Part shown: positions 30,692 through 42,132 of the stretch, one piece after another
Numbering within the stretch: position 1 is the stretch's first letter
How the letters are laid out: every line of letters starts with the position of its first letter
Source: Fistulifera solaris
Lineage: Eukaryota > Bacillariophyta > Bacillariophyceae > Naviculales > Stauroneidaceae
NCBI GenBank assembly: GCA_030295235.1
Contig: AP026154.1
Location: forward strand, 62,001 to 126,000
Direction: 5' to 3'
DNA: 64,000 nucleotides
The notes under the pieces: model-generated
The model's database searches: none
What the model was told of the DNA's origin: nothing
What the model saw: only the letters and a program-made list of their open reading frames with translations
Position numbers and translations under genes: made by a program

Positions 30692-32073
30692 ATGTTGTAT
30701 CTATTCCCGTTCAGCGATCTCAAACACCATGAGTTTGTTTTGCTTACTCGAAGAAAGAGGAAAGAAAGCAAACTAAAGTTCGTCTTGGGTCTACTAGTAA
30801 TAATAGCTCTCTGTTTCGGTTGCCTTCTCGATGCGTTCGTTGTAATGCAATTCGAATTGGAAATGGAATCGTATTCCGAAGAAAATCATTCTTTCGATGA
30901 AGAATTTGTTTACTTATTGAGAGGCGACACTCCGAATTCTTTACATCATCATGGTAGGAACCTGCAAAGCGAGTTCGAATCTACAGTAGACCCTATCGAT
31001 ATTCAAGCTCCTCCGTTCTCTCGAACAGAGTCTTTCGCAGGTTGTCTGCTTCTTTTAGATCAGAACCACCGATTGACCGAGTGGATCGCCTATCATTACT
31101 TTGCGCTTCCTTTACGAACTTTATTTATTGCTTACGACCCCAAGACAAGAGACCGTGCAACAGAATTAGTTAAACGATGGAAACATGTTATCACCATCGT
31201 TGAGTGGGATGACGCAGACTATTTGCCGGCCAACTGGACACGTCATTTGGTACCTGATCAAAAACAGAAGCCTTCACTGATGGCGCACAGAAAGCGACAG
31301 CTCTCGTTCTATCAAAAGTGCCATGAGCGTTCTGTGGAAATGGGTATTCAACGAACACTTCTTTTGGATCCAGATGAGTATCTTCGCATCAATCCGGACA
31401 TTATTCCTTCAACAATTGTCAACACCAGTGAACCAGGTCATATCACAAAGCTGTATCAGTTGCTCGAAGATCACAACAACACTTTGTTCAAAGAACAAGA
31501 GGGCGTAACATACAAAGCGAACTGCTCTGTATATCCTCGCGTACAATACACGACAATGGCACCAAACCGGCTCTACAGTGTTCCCAGAGATATCGAATAC
31601 AGTAAAACCGGACTGGTCGATTCTTTCTATTACAACACGCTGCGTTACAGGTATCGGAATATGTACAAAATGAAGCATCCAAAAGCTATCCTCAATGCCA
31701 TGCACCACGTGCCCCATCAGATCGTCAATTTACACTTTCCGCTCGATCTGCAATGCAACAAGTCAGCTTTTACACTCGACAAATCTCCTTTTCTCATCAA
31801 TCATTACATTGGAAGCTTTGGCGACTTTTTGCATGCATTTCACAGCGATGCTCGAAATGACGGACTCAATTACGCTGATCTGAATTTGCGATATGAAATG
31901 AGATCTCGTGGGCGAGGCCATGATCACCCTTTGATTTTCATTTCCGGAATCCTTTGGTAAAGGACGAAAGCATTACGAACTGGGTGCCTGCCTTCTTTGC
32001 CTGGCAATCCGAGGCGGTTGCAGAAGTCTTGCTCCGAGACACCGGTATAAGGGTATTGAACTTGAATCTTTAA
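30692..32073 (+). CDS. GT92-like type II glycosyltransferase, copy 1, one frame break
   Basis: The first in-frame ATG is 30692. Corrected length is about 460 aa. A basic cytosolic tail (RRKRKESKLK) is followed by a transmembrane anchor (FVLGLLVIIALCFGCLL). The catalytic region shows LLLLDQNHRLTEWIAYHYF, LFIAYDPKTRDRA and the acidic TLLLDPDEYLRIN motif (DPDE, a DxD-like metal site), several Cys, and HQIVNLHFPLD. This is the pattern of family 92 (DUF23-type) glycosyltransferases, including beta-1,4-galactosyltransferases acting on extracellular glycans. The acceptor here is unknown. One missing T in the T3 run at 31930-31932 ends the frame early (31960). Counting it restores FDFHFRNPLVKD and the end at 32073. 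A diverged tandem copy lies at 33165. Confidence 0.78.
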
Positions 32074-33164
32074 AACTAAAAGTCACCCTTCATAACTTAC
32101 GGAAAACCTAAGATTGACAATGGTTGACTCGAACGGGTTTTGAAACTATTCTGGTCGCCCCTATTGTTTGTTTCCAAATGACACAAATACGTCTACGAGC
32201 GAGTTTACCCATGCGGAAAGCCCTAGTATAAAACATGTTCTCAGTGCTCTATCTGTTGCGCGTCAAAGTATGAGAAAGCTCAACAAGAAAACCTTCGCCT
32301 CTCTTTGTCACGAAGATTTCTTAAAAGATGAGAAGGCTTTTGGGTACTAATGGCGCCGTCGTTACTGGTTCAGCTATTTCGATCTCGGCTCTCCCTGAAC
32401 TCTCTGCTGATGATGTAATTGACGTTGTATTTGTTTTTCATTTTCCTTATCAAAGCTAAAACAAAATACTCCATAGTTCGTTTCAGGTAGTGGCATCATG
32501 TCCTGCATCATAGACTTAGTCTACTCAGTTTTCATATTTGGGCTGTACTGTTGTATCGTTAGACTTTAATCAATGTTTACTGAATACCTGGTACTGAAAT
32601 GTAAAAAAAACTGGAAGCAGGCATTCTGGCATTTGTTTGGCATTTTAAATAACTTGTTATACGGTACTCCAGTACTCCATACTCCATGTGCGTCTCGCGT
32701 CTCGCACTATGCCATGTTGTAGACATCCGAATTCGCATCCTGCGTATCTAGTATGTAGTAAGCTATGCGGGCTCACAGGTCACAGCCTCCGACGTCAGGC
32801 ATCAGGCATACGAAGTAGGAAAGTAGGTAGATGGAAGATCGTCAGGGGTCATTATCAGCGATGAGCGATCGACACATCTACCAGGTACCATCGCAAAAAA
32901 ATCAACTACCCAGAAGCAAACAAACTGCTCTGACATTTCATAGGAAAAAATCAACTTTTGACTCTTCGTATCATAGGCTCTGTGCTCTGTTCTCTGTGTT
33001 GTTTTTCAAGTCGTTTACTTTCATAACCTTGGTAGATCGAGCCCTGCTTGTTCGGTATCCCTGAAAGTTTTCCTTATCGTCGACGAAGTTGGCATCTCTT
33101 CGGGTTGCCTTTTAATGACTGCTCATTACTCCGTGTCTCTAAAGCACAATACGAACGGCTTGCC
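32074..33164. other. Intergenic between the two glycosyltransferases
   Basis: About 1.1 kb, no supported gene. It includes several TACTCCA/GTACTCC-type imperfect repeats near 32660-32690. The frame upstream of 33165 is open back to 33048 without an ATG. Confidence 0.35.
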
Positions 33165-34483
33165 ATGCAGAAAAGGGAAGAGAAGCGCCGTCGCTTTCAT
33201 CTTGCTACCTTCGTAACACTCTTGGTTGGCCTAAGAATTCTTTTATGCGCTGTTGATTTGTCGGGCATTGAGGTGATAGTACACGCACACGAGGAAAGAA
33301 CCTTGCAACCTGAAGAGCTATTGCCTAAGTTGTTGATCACTTCTCATATTTCCAAGCGCAACACAAGGAGAAGGGAGCAACAGAGAGCAAAAGATGTCGC
33401 GGACATTCAACTTCCTCCGTTCTCTCGCGAAGAATCTTTCGCAGGTTGCCTGCTTCTTTTGGATCAGAATCACCGACTTGCCGAATGGATTGCCTATCAC
33501 TACTTTGCACTTCCGTTGCGGACTATCATTATCGCTTACGATCCCAAGACAAAAGAGCGTCCAACAGAGTTATTGGAACGATGGAAGAATGTTATTACTT
33601 TTATCGAGTGGGAAGACGATGACTACTTGCCTCCCAATTGGGCTAACACCCCTGTAGTTTTTCGGTTTAAATGGAAGAAAATATCACCGGCATTAGAAAG
33701 GCACGAACAACGTCAACTGTTGTTTGTTCAAAAGTGTCATGAGCACGCCGTAGAGATGGGTATCAGAAGGACGCTTATTTTGGATCCGGATGAATATCTT
33801 CGCGTTAATCCAGACGTGATTCCTTCCACAATTCTTAATACCAGCGAACCAGGTCATATCACCGAACTATACCAACTGCTTGAGGATAAAAACAACACCT
33901 TATTGACAGAACAAGAGGGCGTAACTTTCAAAGCAAACTGCTCTGTTTATCCTCGCGTGCAGTACACGACAATGGCGCCAAACCAGCTGTACAGCGTTCC
34001 TGATGATATCGAATACAACGAACCCGGACTAGTCGACCCTTTCTTTTTCCGTACGTTGCGATACAGGTATCGGAACTTTTATAAAATGAAACAGCCGAAA
34101 GGGATAGTTGACGCGATGGACGGCGTACCGCATCAAATCGTCAATATGCATTTTCCGTTAGATCTGCAATGCAACAAGTCGGCTTATACGCTGGAGAAAT
34201 CTCCGTTTCTTGTTAACCATTATATTGGTAGTTTCGATGATTTCTTTCGAGCGTTTCGAAATGATGCCCGCAACGATGTTGTCAAGGATTCAGATATCCG
34301 ATCGAAATGGGAAATCAGAGCTCGAGGTCTCGGAAGCGACAAACCATTTGATTTTCATTTTTACAATCCACTGATAAAGGATAAAAGCATAACGAACTGG
34401 GTTCCGGCCTTTTTGCCTGGCAATCGGAAAAGGTTGCAAGGTTGCTGCTTCATGGCGCAGGGCTACCACCAACAAAAAGTTAA
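33165..34483 (+). CDS. GT92-like type II glycosyltransferase, copy 2, one frame break
   Basis: Tandem paralog of the gene at 30692, with its first ATG at 33165. It has a basic start (QKREEKRRRFHL), an anchor (ATFVTLLVGLRILLCAV), then SFAGCLLLLDQNHRLAEWI, TLILDPDEYLRVN and SVYPRVQYTTMAPNQLYSVP, all matching copy 1. A missing T in the T5 run at 34410-34414 diverts the C-terminus. Counting it gives FFAWQSEKVARLLL, parallel to FFAWQSEAVAEVLL in copy 1, and an end at 34483. Corrected length is about 439 aa. N-terminal regions differ far more than the catalytic domain. Confidence 0.78.
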
Positions 34484-34561
34484 TGTATCGTAGCAATAGA
34501 CGTTTTTGAAGCTTGCCGGTAGTACCTGTAGTCCGTAGGATCTTCTTTTTCAGCGCTCAGA

Positions 34562-36527
34562 TCAGATATTAGTACAAATTTCTCGCGCAGTCAAGGTAAG
34601 CAAAATAACGAACAGATTGAACAAGGTAAAAGGAGAGTAGGCGGCAGAACTTGTTGCATTTGAAAGTGAAGACGCTGGGCTTTGAGATGGAGCCTCAGTG
34701 CCAGGCACAACCGGGTTGGGTATCTGGGTTCTATTCGATGAAAGGGAAGGCGGATTCACAGGTTTTTCATGCGGTGCAGTCAACGTCGGCGGGTTTGGTT
34801 GAGACGAGACTGTAGTTGAGGTCGGAGATTTCGACGGCACATCTGTCAACAGCATCTCCAACGAAGGCGGAAACAGCACGGATCCAATTACGTGAATCAG
34901 TCCATTGCCAGCAATGCCAGAATTAACTCCGATGATTTCAGATCGTTCGTCTAAGACAAATGCCCCGTTTGCTGCCACTGTCAATGTAATGTTCGTACCC
35001 GCGATTGTCTTCAGTCTGGCTTGATTTTGCAGACGAGTAGATGGATAAATGCCCTCAATGACATGATGAGATAGAATCCGAGTAAGGAGACTAATATCAT
35101 TATTCAATCCATTCATGTTGTCGATATCCCAAGCAAGGATTGCTTGATTGATTGGTGCCAGCAGCGTATATTCTTGTTTCATATCTGTGAGTGTATCCTC
35201 AAAGCCAGCTTTGGCAATTAATTGGATCATCATGCTGAAATATCCGTTTTCGGTATTTAAGATGTCAAGTAGCGATAACTCCAGAAATGGCGGCAAAAAG
35301 ACAGAATCCATCACGTGAACAACCCCTGTGAAATGAAATGAATTTCCATGCATGAGAACCCAGACGACGAATCATCGTTCAAATTCATAAAGACCAGGTT
35401 GATTGATCAACCTGTATCAAACGCACCATTTTCTGCCATTGTGTCGGCTTGCAGTACTTGACTTTGAAACCAAGGTCCGCTCAAAGTGAGACCTCCTTGT
35501 GCATCCATAGAGACCACGACATTCTCCTCCAAAACCGTGTTCACTTCGCGATTGTTTGTGAGTTGCGTGGTCAAGTAGGTTGCGTGCGACACGACATGAT
35601 AGGCCAACAGAGATCTTAAATGAATCGTCCAATTCGTATTTTCCAAGTATTTTGGATCGATTTGTTGAAAGGCATTATCGTTGGGTGCAAATACTGTGAA
35701 GTTTACCAAGGGATCCGACAGAATGTTGAGAATCCCGGTAGAGGTAGCCGCTTCTTCGAACACGAGTAATTGCGAATTTCGGGTAATGATCTCAACAACT
35801 GATTCCGCTGGGATGCTTGTCGTGGGAGAATCCAATTGTGAAAGGATGGTGGGGAGAGAACTCGGGATATTAGAGGACGGAAGTGCGGAAGGTACGTCGA
35901 CGGGCGAATCGGAGGCGTTTGACATGTCGATGAGAGAAAGTGAAGGCGATTGACTTTCTCTTTCCCCTACAACGTGAATCGTCAGGCCGGTGTAATAGAA
36001 ACTACTTTCCATTGTAGTGCTATTGTTGACGACCACCACCGTTAGATCCACTTGCAAATCGACGACTGGTGCATCCAGCGATATACGGGCCGTCGCCGAA
36101 GGTTTCAATGTGTTGTTGTTGGTGTGCATTACAGCACCGACGGTGCCGCACATGGCTACATCCGACGTCAATCCTCTCGTGGGCGTTACGACTTGATTGG
36201 CGGCGGCGCCACCGACGCGAATGAGTATTCCTCGGTATTCGCGGCCCGTGATAATAATATCAAACTCCAACGAATTGACTGTCACCTGATTGCTGCTATT
36301 GCGTCCAACGGCTTCTCCATTTACCGAAAGAGTAAAGCCGCCTGCGGGCAAAGTAGGAGAGCCGAATAATACGGGTACATGAGATCCTTGTACGGCCGGT
36401 CCTCCCGCGACACAATCGAATGCATCCAAAGGAGTTGCTTGACTGGGAACGAACCAAATGATCAGGAAAAGAATAATAATAGATTCCACCCGTAAAGTAA
36501 GAAATGTTTTATTCGAAGCATCATCAT
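34562..36527 (-). CDS. Fusion of Reeler-like and FAS1 domains, GPI-type, one intron
   Basis: Exon 1 is 36527-35427 and exon 2 is 35325-34562. The intron (35426-35326, 101 bp) has donor GTGCGT and acceptor TTTCACAG and keeps frame (ENG then VVHVMDS). Starting at ATG 36527 and adding one base in the T4 run at 36507-36510 gives a proper signal peptide (MMMLRIK then FLIIWFVPSQA); without it no ATG is in frame. Corrected length is 621 aa. The Reeler-like domain has EYRGILIRVGGAAANQV, MCGTVGAVMHTNNNTLK and SSFYYTGLTI, and so matches the 10390/13053 family. Next come a short PSD-like linker, FAS1-1 (FTVFAPNDNAFQQI) and FAS1-2 (YTLLAPINQAILAW, LSHHVIEGIYP, NGLIHVIGSV). The end is a Pro/Ser linker and a hydrophobic tail. 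It is the only gene here with both domain types. Confidence 0.8.
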
Positions 36528-37253
36528 GGTCGTTTGTGTTGATCTGCGCCGTCGCGGTCCTCTTTTTATTTAACGTCGTCCCTATAAAGGAAAGGCCCAA
36601 CGAATATTCGGCTTCGGAGAAATTTCACGTACATCATAAGCCATTATCCATCAAATCAAGTCATTCAATAACATCATCTATTTCGTAGAAAGCGGTCATT
36701 CAAGTGGAAACCGTATGTATTATAAGTTATAAGTTATAATAGTACTGGTACGAGGAAGGAAAAATGTCTTTTTCTCCTCAGAGTGCCAATGAAATCACGA
36801 CTGGAAATCAGTCACGAAACATATCGTTTCCAAGTCCCAACCAAAAAGTGCGTCCCTGCTTATAACTGTGTCCCTGGTCCCTCGCCTCCTAACTCACTCC
36901 TAACCATCGTGCGTCGATACTCTGCCATATGTTTGAGATTCCAAAAAAAGGCAATAAATACACTAACATGTTACCTTAAGGTATTTGTTGTGCATAAAGT
37001 ATCGGGTTTATACGTACACAGGTGTGCCAATGGCTAACGTATTCGGAACTACCAGTACTGGTAGGGTCTCAAAAATTGTGGGTTTTGGATTTCAGTCATG
37101 AAGCATTAAGGAAATCTAAGGGTGTCCAAACTGTTGACGAAATATCACTTCAGTATCTTCATATAGAAGCAATGATATTCCACATCATTTTCACGAAGCT
37201 CTTTCTGGTAGAAAGTCGCGGACGAAAGTCGTCAGCTCTCCTCATCGAAGAAG

Positions 37254-37313
<60 letters not shown>

Positions 37314-37870
37314 TCAGCGAGGAGGAGTCAACAGAGATGCACTCGTTTCGTAGAAAGTTTTCTTTGAAAGTTACAAATGCAGTATTCTATTATCATTTAT
37401 CGTTTTTATTTATTTGTCAGGAATCAATCGCCAAATCGTCCATATTATATCCACACCATAGCTGAATCATGAATCATCACCAACGATATAACGATCGGGT
37501 ATCGGGTGCGCGATCTTTTTTCATTCTCGTCAACGATGTGCGTTGTGCGGCCAGCATCCTTGCTATAAACTGACTCATTTTTCGAAAATGGAAACCAGAA
37601 AGATCTCGTCCGTATGTCCTTCTCTACGACACGTACTACGTATCTAAGGTGTTCGGAGTACCGGTTCTCGTGACTCTACTACGCTGCAAATAATAAGAAG
37701 AAGGATCCCTGTTCGAGGCAATCCGAGCCACAAAACCTTTTACGCTACGCATACCTGGTACGCGACGGTGCAAAGCCACACACCTTCTCTCCTACACTAT
37801 ACGGATAGCCTTCCTTTGCGCTCTCTCTCTCTCTCGCTGTTGTTTCATCCTTTACTTATCAGCAAGAGTG
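36528..37870. other. Intergenic with palindrome and TCA microsatellite
   Basis: About 1.3 kb. It contains a GACTG-n-CAGTC palindrome at 36799-36817, a half-site with TTCAGTCATGA at 37091-37101 and a (TCA)n microsatellite at 37256-37313. A 147-codon frame through the microsatellite encodes mostly Ser and is not convincing. The right end is the promoter/leader of the gene at 37871, with a CTCT-rich stretch at 37818-37836. Confidence 0.5.
37256..37313. repeat. (TCA)n microsatellite
   Basis: About 19 uninterrupted TCA/ATC units (58 bp) in intergenic DNA. It is one of the two long microsatellites of the window, and its length is likely variable between strains. Confidence 0.9.
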
Positions 37871-38495
37871 ATGATGAACTGGTGGAAATCCTTTCTCACC
37901 ATCGCCGCTCTTTGCAGCGTTTCCGGCGCTCAAGCCCAAATGGTGTCTCTGCACGGCTCGGGGACGACGAATCCTTCCAAATGCTTTTGGAAGATTATTG
38001 ATCAGTTTACGACACAAAGCAAAACGCCGATTCGCATTACCTATCGTGCCGTCGGATCGTCCATCGGGCAAACGGAATTCATGGTACTGCCCCAAGCCGT
38101 CAACGACTTTTCCAGTGGCGATTTGCCGCTCACGGCCGAACATTACGCCACACTCAACGCGTCGAATGTCGGGATGATGCATTTCCCTATCTTCCTCGGA
38201 ACAGTATCCTTCTTTCACAGTGTGCCCGGTGTACAAGATTTGAATTTGACGGGTGAATTGCTGGCCAAAATTTACATGTTTGAAATTGAAAGTTGGGATC
38301 ATCCCGAAATTCTCGCCATTAACCCCAATATGCAATTGTCGGGAAATACGACTATTAAAGTTGCACGTCGTGCGGAGGGAAGTAGTAGTACCAACACAGC
38401 TACCGAGGTGAGTGCGGCTGATGCGTGACAAAATATGGAAAAAATGGTTTGATTTCTGTGAGTTGTGAGTTGTCTCATTTCGTTTTTTTTTTGCG

Positions 38496-38538
<43 letters not shown>

Positions 38539-39543
38539 CTCATTCTCCCCCAGTACATGTACCAAGCGGCCCCGGGAATTTATGACGAGAATTTGGTAGG
38601 AGCCTTCCCCACGTGGCCAAATATCACCAATGGCGAAAATGTGCTCACGTGCTCCGGATCGGGTGGCATGACGGCGTGCATTGAAGAAAATGAAAATGCC
38701 TTGGCGTACATTGAAACGGGTCACGGAGTCGATGCCGGTATCCCCGAAGTACGCATTGAAAATTTGGATGGACGATACTTGACGGCGATTGAAGCCGTGG
38801 AAAATGGTGGTTTGTCACAGGAAGAGCAAGCTTCTCTGTTTCCACCGGAGGCGACGGGTGATTTCAGCGGAGTTTCCTTTATCAATCGTCCCGGTGAATA
38901 TTCCTGGCCAATGGTCCTTTTCACGTACATTTACGTTCGTACCGATCTTTCCTACCTCAATGCCGATCAGCAAGGCCTTTTGCTCGCATTCTTGGATGCC
39001 ATGTACATGGAAGACTACATTCAACCGTGTGCCGACGAGTTTGGCTTTTTGTTGCCTGCGGAAGATATCAAGACGTATTCATTGAACGCCATTACCGAAC
39101 TCCGTGCGTTGAACAGCAATGCCACGCCTTGGAAATTTGAGGGCAGTGATACTTTATCTATCGAGGGTATGGAAGACTATGTCATTAGTGTCAAACGCCA
39201 AAGTGCTCTCGATGATGTCCGTGATCAACTCGAGGATGTGGTAACCAGTGCGGATGGAAGTACCACATCCGACAGTGATATTCAGGCCAAATTGGAAGAA
39301 ATGATGGCCACAATTGCGGATTTGCAGAACCAAATGAGTGTCATGAACAGTGATATGGAAGCCATGAATACGGTGATGGCGAGCGTCACCAATGGAGGCG
39401 ATGGCGAGATTGTCACGCGGGGCAGTTTCACCAGCGATGACGAACAGAAACTACAAGTCGCCTTGGGATTGGCCGCCACGTCGTTTGTCATGTCGATCCT
39501 CATTGTGGTGGTAGGCATGTTCCGTTATGCGACCAAACCCTGA
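37871..39543 (+). CDS. PstS-like phosphate-binding protein with C-terminal membrane anchor
   Basis: Exon 1 (37871-38407) and exon 2 (38554-39543) join through a 146-bp intron (donor GTGAGT, acceptor TCTCCCCCAG) to 508 aa. The signal peptide (MMNWWKSFLTIAALCSVSGAQA) is followed by a PstS-type start, VSLHGSGTTNPSKCFWKIID, and RITYRAVGSSIGQ, the classic phosphate-loop layout with Gly-Ser-Gly and Ser residues. Exon 2 has LTCSGSGGMTACIEE and ends the periplasmic-binding fold near residue 410. A Met/Asp-rich coiled coil (about 430-460, QAKLEEMMATIADLQNQM) precedes one transmembrane helix (GLAATSFVMSILIVVVGMF). Bacterial PstS delivers phosphate to an ABC transporter, but here it is a single-pass surface or endomembrane protein. 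It probably captures phosphate or acts as a sensor, which is inference. Confidence 0.85.
38498..38535 (+). repeat. (CT)n microsatellite serving as polypyrimidine tract
   Basis: About 19 CT units lie inside the intron of the PstS-like gene, 18 bp upstream of the acceptor, followed by CATTCTCATTCTCCCCCAG. The array supplies a long pyrimidine tract. Confidence 0.85.
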
Positions 39544-40073
39544 AAGAAACACGGTCTCAAGTTGTCGTGTCAATGAGAAACTATGACACGACAACCTATT
39601 TATGTAGTTAGTGATGTTGTAAATCAAACGAACCTGAAAGTCGATACACTTTCTGTGGGGTTCATGTTGAAGCAAATGGCTTGGCTGAAGGACTTGCAGG
39701 GTGACGCTTATCGGATTATAAGGGTGTCGATACCATTTTCTGCAATGAATATGCTAGAGTTTTGATTTTTGCCGGATACCAATCTGATTTTAAGTGGATA
39801 AAGAAAAGATTATATGACATGTCTTGTATTGTGCGTATACCTGGTTTGATAGGGAGCATCACTTCAATGAGAATAACCTATCAGCATGTTAGATTCGAGT
39901 CGTGAATCATCAACAAACGTGATTGAATGGGGACCATCGCAGCGAGAAAATAAAGAACGCATCATCGCACTTTATCGCATTATTATCGCTCTCTTCGTCG
40001 TCTTTCGATTCTACTATATTGCAATTGCTATTCATCATACTTCATCTTCTGTATAGATCAACACTCAAAAAGA
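39544..40073. other. Intergenic, no gene recognised
   Basis: About 530 bp. Small frames at 39583-39765 and 39923-40201 are not supported. The right part is the leader of the ankyrin gene. Confidence 0.35.
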
Positions 40074-41441
40074 ATGACAAATGCAGCAACAGAAGATGCC
40101 ACAGCAAGTGTGATCCTTCCAATGGCCCGGAAATTGCGCATCGCGATGGAAGAACCGTTGTATATGCAGCAACATCAACAACAACCGGATGTCTTTGTTA
40201 ATCCTTCTCATCAACAACAAGACGCGATGCTACAGCTGATATTACTGGCGTCGGAATATGCTCCAGAAGTTTTGACGCACGCCGTTTTGCTGACAAACGA
40301 TGATAGTTTACGATTGCCGATTCATTTAGCTTGGTACGTCCTTACAAGTGTATTGCAAAAGAAAGGAAAGGATGAGGTGATAGGAAGAACAAGCAGAAGA
40401 TTACAAGAGTTGATGTTTGTTTTTTTATAAAAGTTGTCGTTTCGGCTCAATAACCGCTCTTTGCCTTTTTTTTCCTCTAAAACCTTACAGCGACACGAAC
40501 GCACCTCTCGAGATCATTCGTTGGCTACTCGAAAGTGATCCGAAGAAGGAATCTATTTTACGACCCGACAAATGGGGTGATTTGCCCTTGCACACAGCCT
40601 GGTACGTCACACAGAAGCAAAGAAAGGAAGAAAACTGTCTTTTTTTTTAAAATGGTAACGAGAATAGATCGGATCACTCACGTTGCTGCCTGAACTAATT
40701 TTATCCAATCAATCGAAAACACTCAAAAACATTACTGCGGTGTTTGATCGGCTGCAGCTCTCGAAAAGACTATCACGCCGTAGTCGAATTACTCTTGGAA
40801 AATGATCCGACACGACAAACTGTCTTTTTCCGGACAAATCCATGGCACTCCCTTTGCATACAGCGTGTCGGTACCAGGCCTCTCCCGCTGTTATGGAATT
40901 GTTGTTGCAATACCAGCCTCTGAAGCAATTACTGTCTCCTGGACCGTACGAACAGTTGCCTTTGCACATTGCGTGTCGTTGTCAACATGCCGATGCCGTA
41001 CCGATCTTGTTAAAATACGACAAAGAACAAGCTCTGATACCGGATCATACGGGACGGTTGCCGATTCATTTAGCGTATTTGAAACAAATGGACGCAGACA
41101 CAACAATCCGGTGTTTGTTAGAAGCAATGCTGCTGGGACGATCCGAACAAAAAGGACTCGTTTTGTGGAAGAAAGATTTGCAAAGTATGATACATTCACT
41201 GGAACTGGAAGAACGTGATATGATGACTAGTTACAAGCTGGAAGTGACGAGAAAGGCATTTCAAGCTTTATTTGAGCAAAGCGTATGCTTGGAACTCGTC
41301 CTTTGGCACCGCATGCTGGGACAGAAACAAGATCGTGAAGCCGGACGCATCACGAGCGGCGCCCATGTCATTTTGCCGCACGTGTTGTCGTTTCTTGAAG
41401 GAGATCCGATTGATCGCATAGTTGAGGAAATTCAAAAGTAA
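40074..41441 (+). CDS. Ankyrin-repeat protein, three exons, one frame break
   Basis: Exons are 40074-40333, 40491-40601 and 40758-41441. Introns of 157 and 156 bp both use GTACGT donors (acceptors CTTACAG and GCTGCAG) and both interrupt the Cys codon of an ankyrin motif of the type LPIHLAC or LPLHTAC. Five such motifs (LPIHLAC, LPLHTAC, LPLHTAC, LPLHIAC, LPIHLAY) mark the repeats in this soluble protein. Exon 3 holds a missing T in the T5 run at 40825-40829. Counting it yields PDKSMALPLHTACRY. Corrected length is 351 aa. The C-terminal 150 residues form a helical, charged domain with no name. It is a probable protein-protein interaction scaffold, cytosolic or nuclear. Ankyrin genes of this LPLHxAC type are common in diatoms. 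Confidence 0.75.
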
Positions 41442-42132
41442 GAATGACAAACTAGTCATCTGTTGCTTTCTGATTCAGCTGCGCGACGATAGCCAAACGT
41501 GCAAAAACTGATTCATGACTGAAACGCAGTCGTGGTGAAATACAGGCAACACTTTGGGTCTATAGTGTTGATACGGAACAAGTGATTCATTCATCGCCCA
41601 CATTACGCTTCTTTACAGGATCAGTAAACCTTGCGTTGCAATGCCATCTACACGATCCCTTCTGAGTACCATTTGTTCTGTGATTCATTCTTCTTGTGTT
41701 ACTAATAAAATTGCTTTGGCTATGATTTCCATGGTTATCGTATTGGTTGAGGTGGCGATATTTCTGTAGATATCCTTGCTGTTGTTCGAGCTCGAAAACG
41801 ATCGGTTGTATCGTTCCAAACAGCGAACAGTAACGACGACGGGCGATCCTGTTACTTGTATCGTATCTACGCAAATCTTTCTTTTCGTTCGATCGATCTC
41901 CGTTGAAACAACACTGTAGCACAAACTGAAGAATCCCTTTTCATCCGTGACACGACACACGACTGACGTCCGACCGATGTCCTCTACATCCCATTTTTCT
42001 TGCGAAACGCACAATTGAAAAAAGAGGAGGCAACGAGAAGTCAAACAGGAACTTGTGAATGTAAAACGAACTCCTAGTGTCGTCGCTCTGCTCTGCGCAT
42101 AAATTTTTAAACTCCTTGCTACAAAATTGGCA
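41442..42132. other. Intergenic with one palindromic GACTG element
   Basis: About 690 bp. The palindrome TCATGACTG-n-CAGTCGTG lies at 41513-41533. Two overlapping minus-strand frames (41587-41922 and 41685-42044) have no domain and no clear support. Confidence 0.4.

Noticed and set aside
37022-37465. A 147-codon frame running through the TCA microsatellite
   Set aside because: Half of it is a poly-Ser run from the microsatellite. No other evidence for coding.
41587-42044. Two overlapping minus-strand frames
   Set aside because: They overlap in different frames with no domain, signal or intron support.
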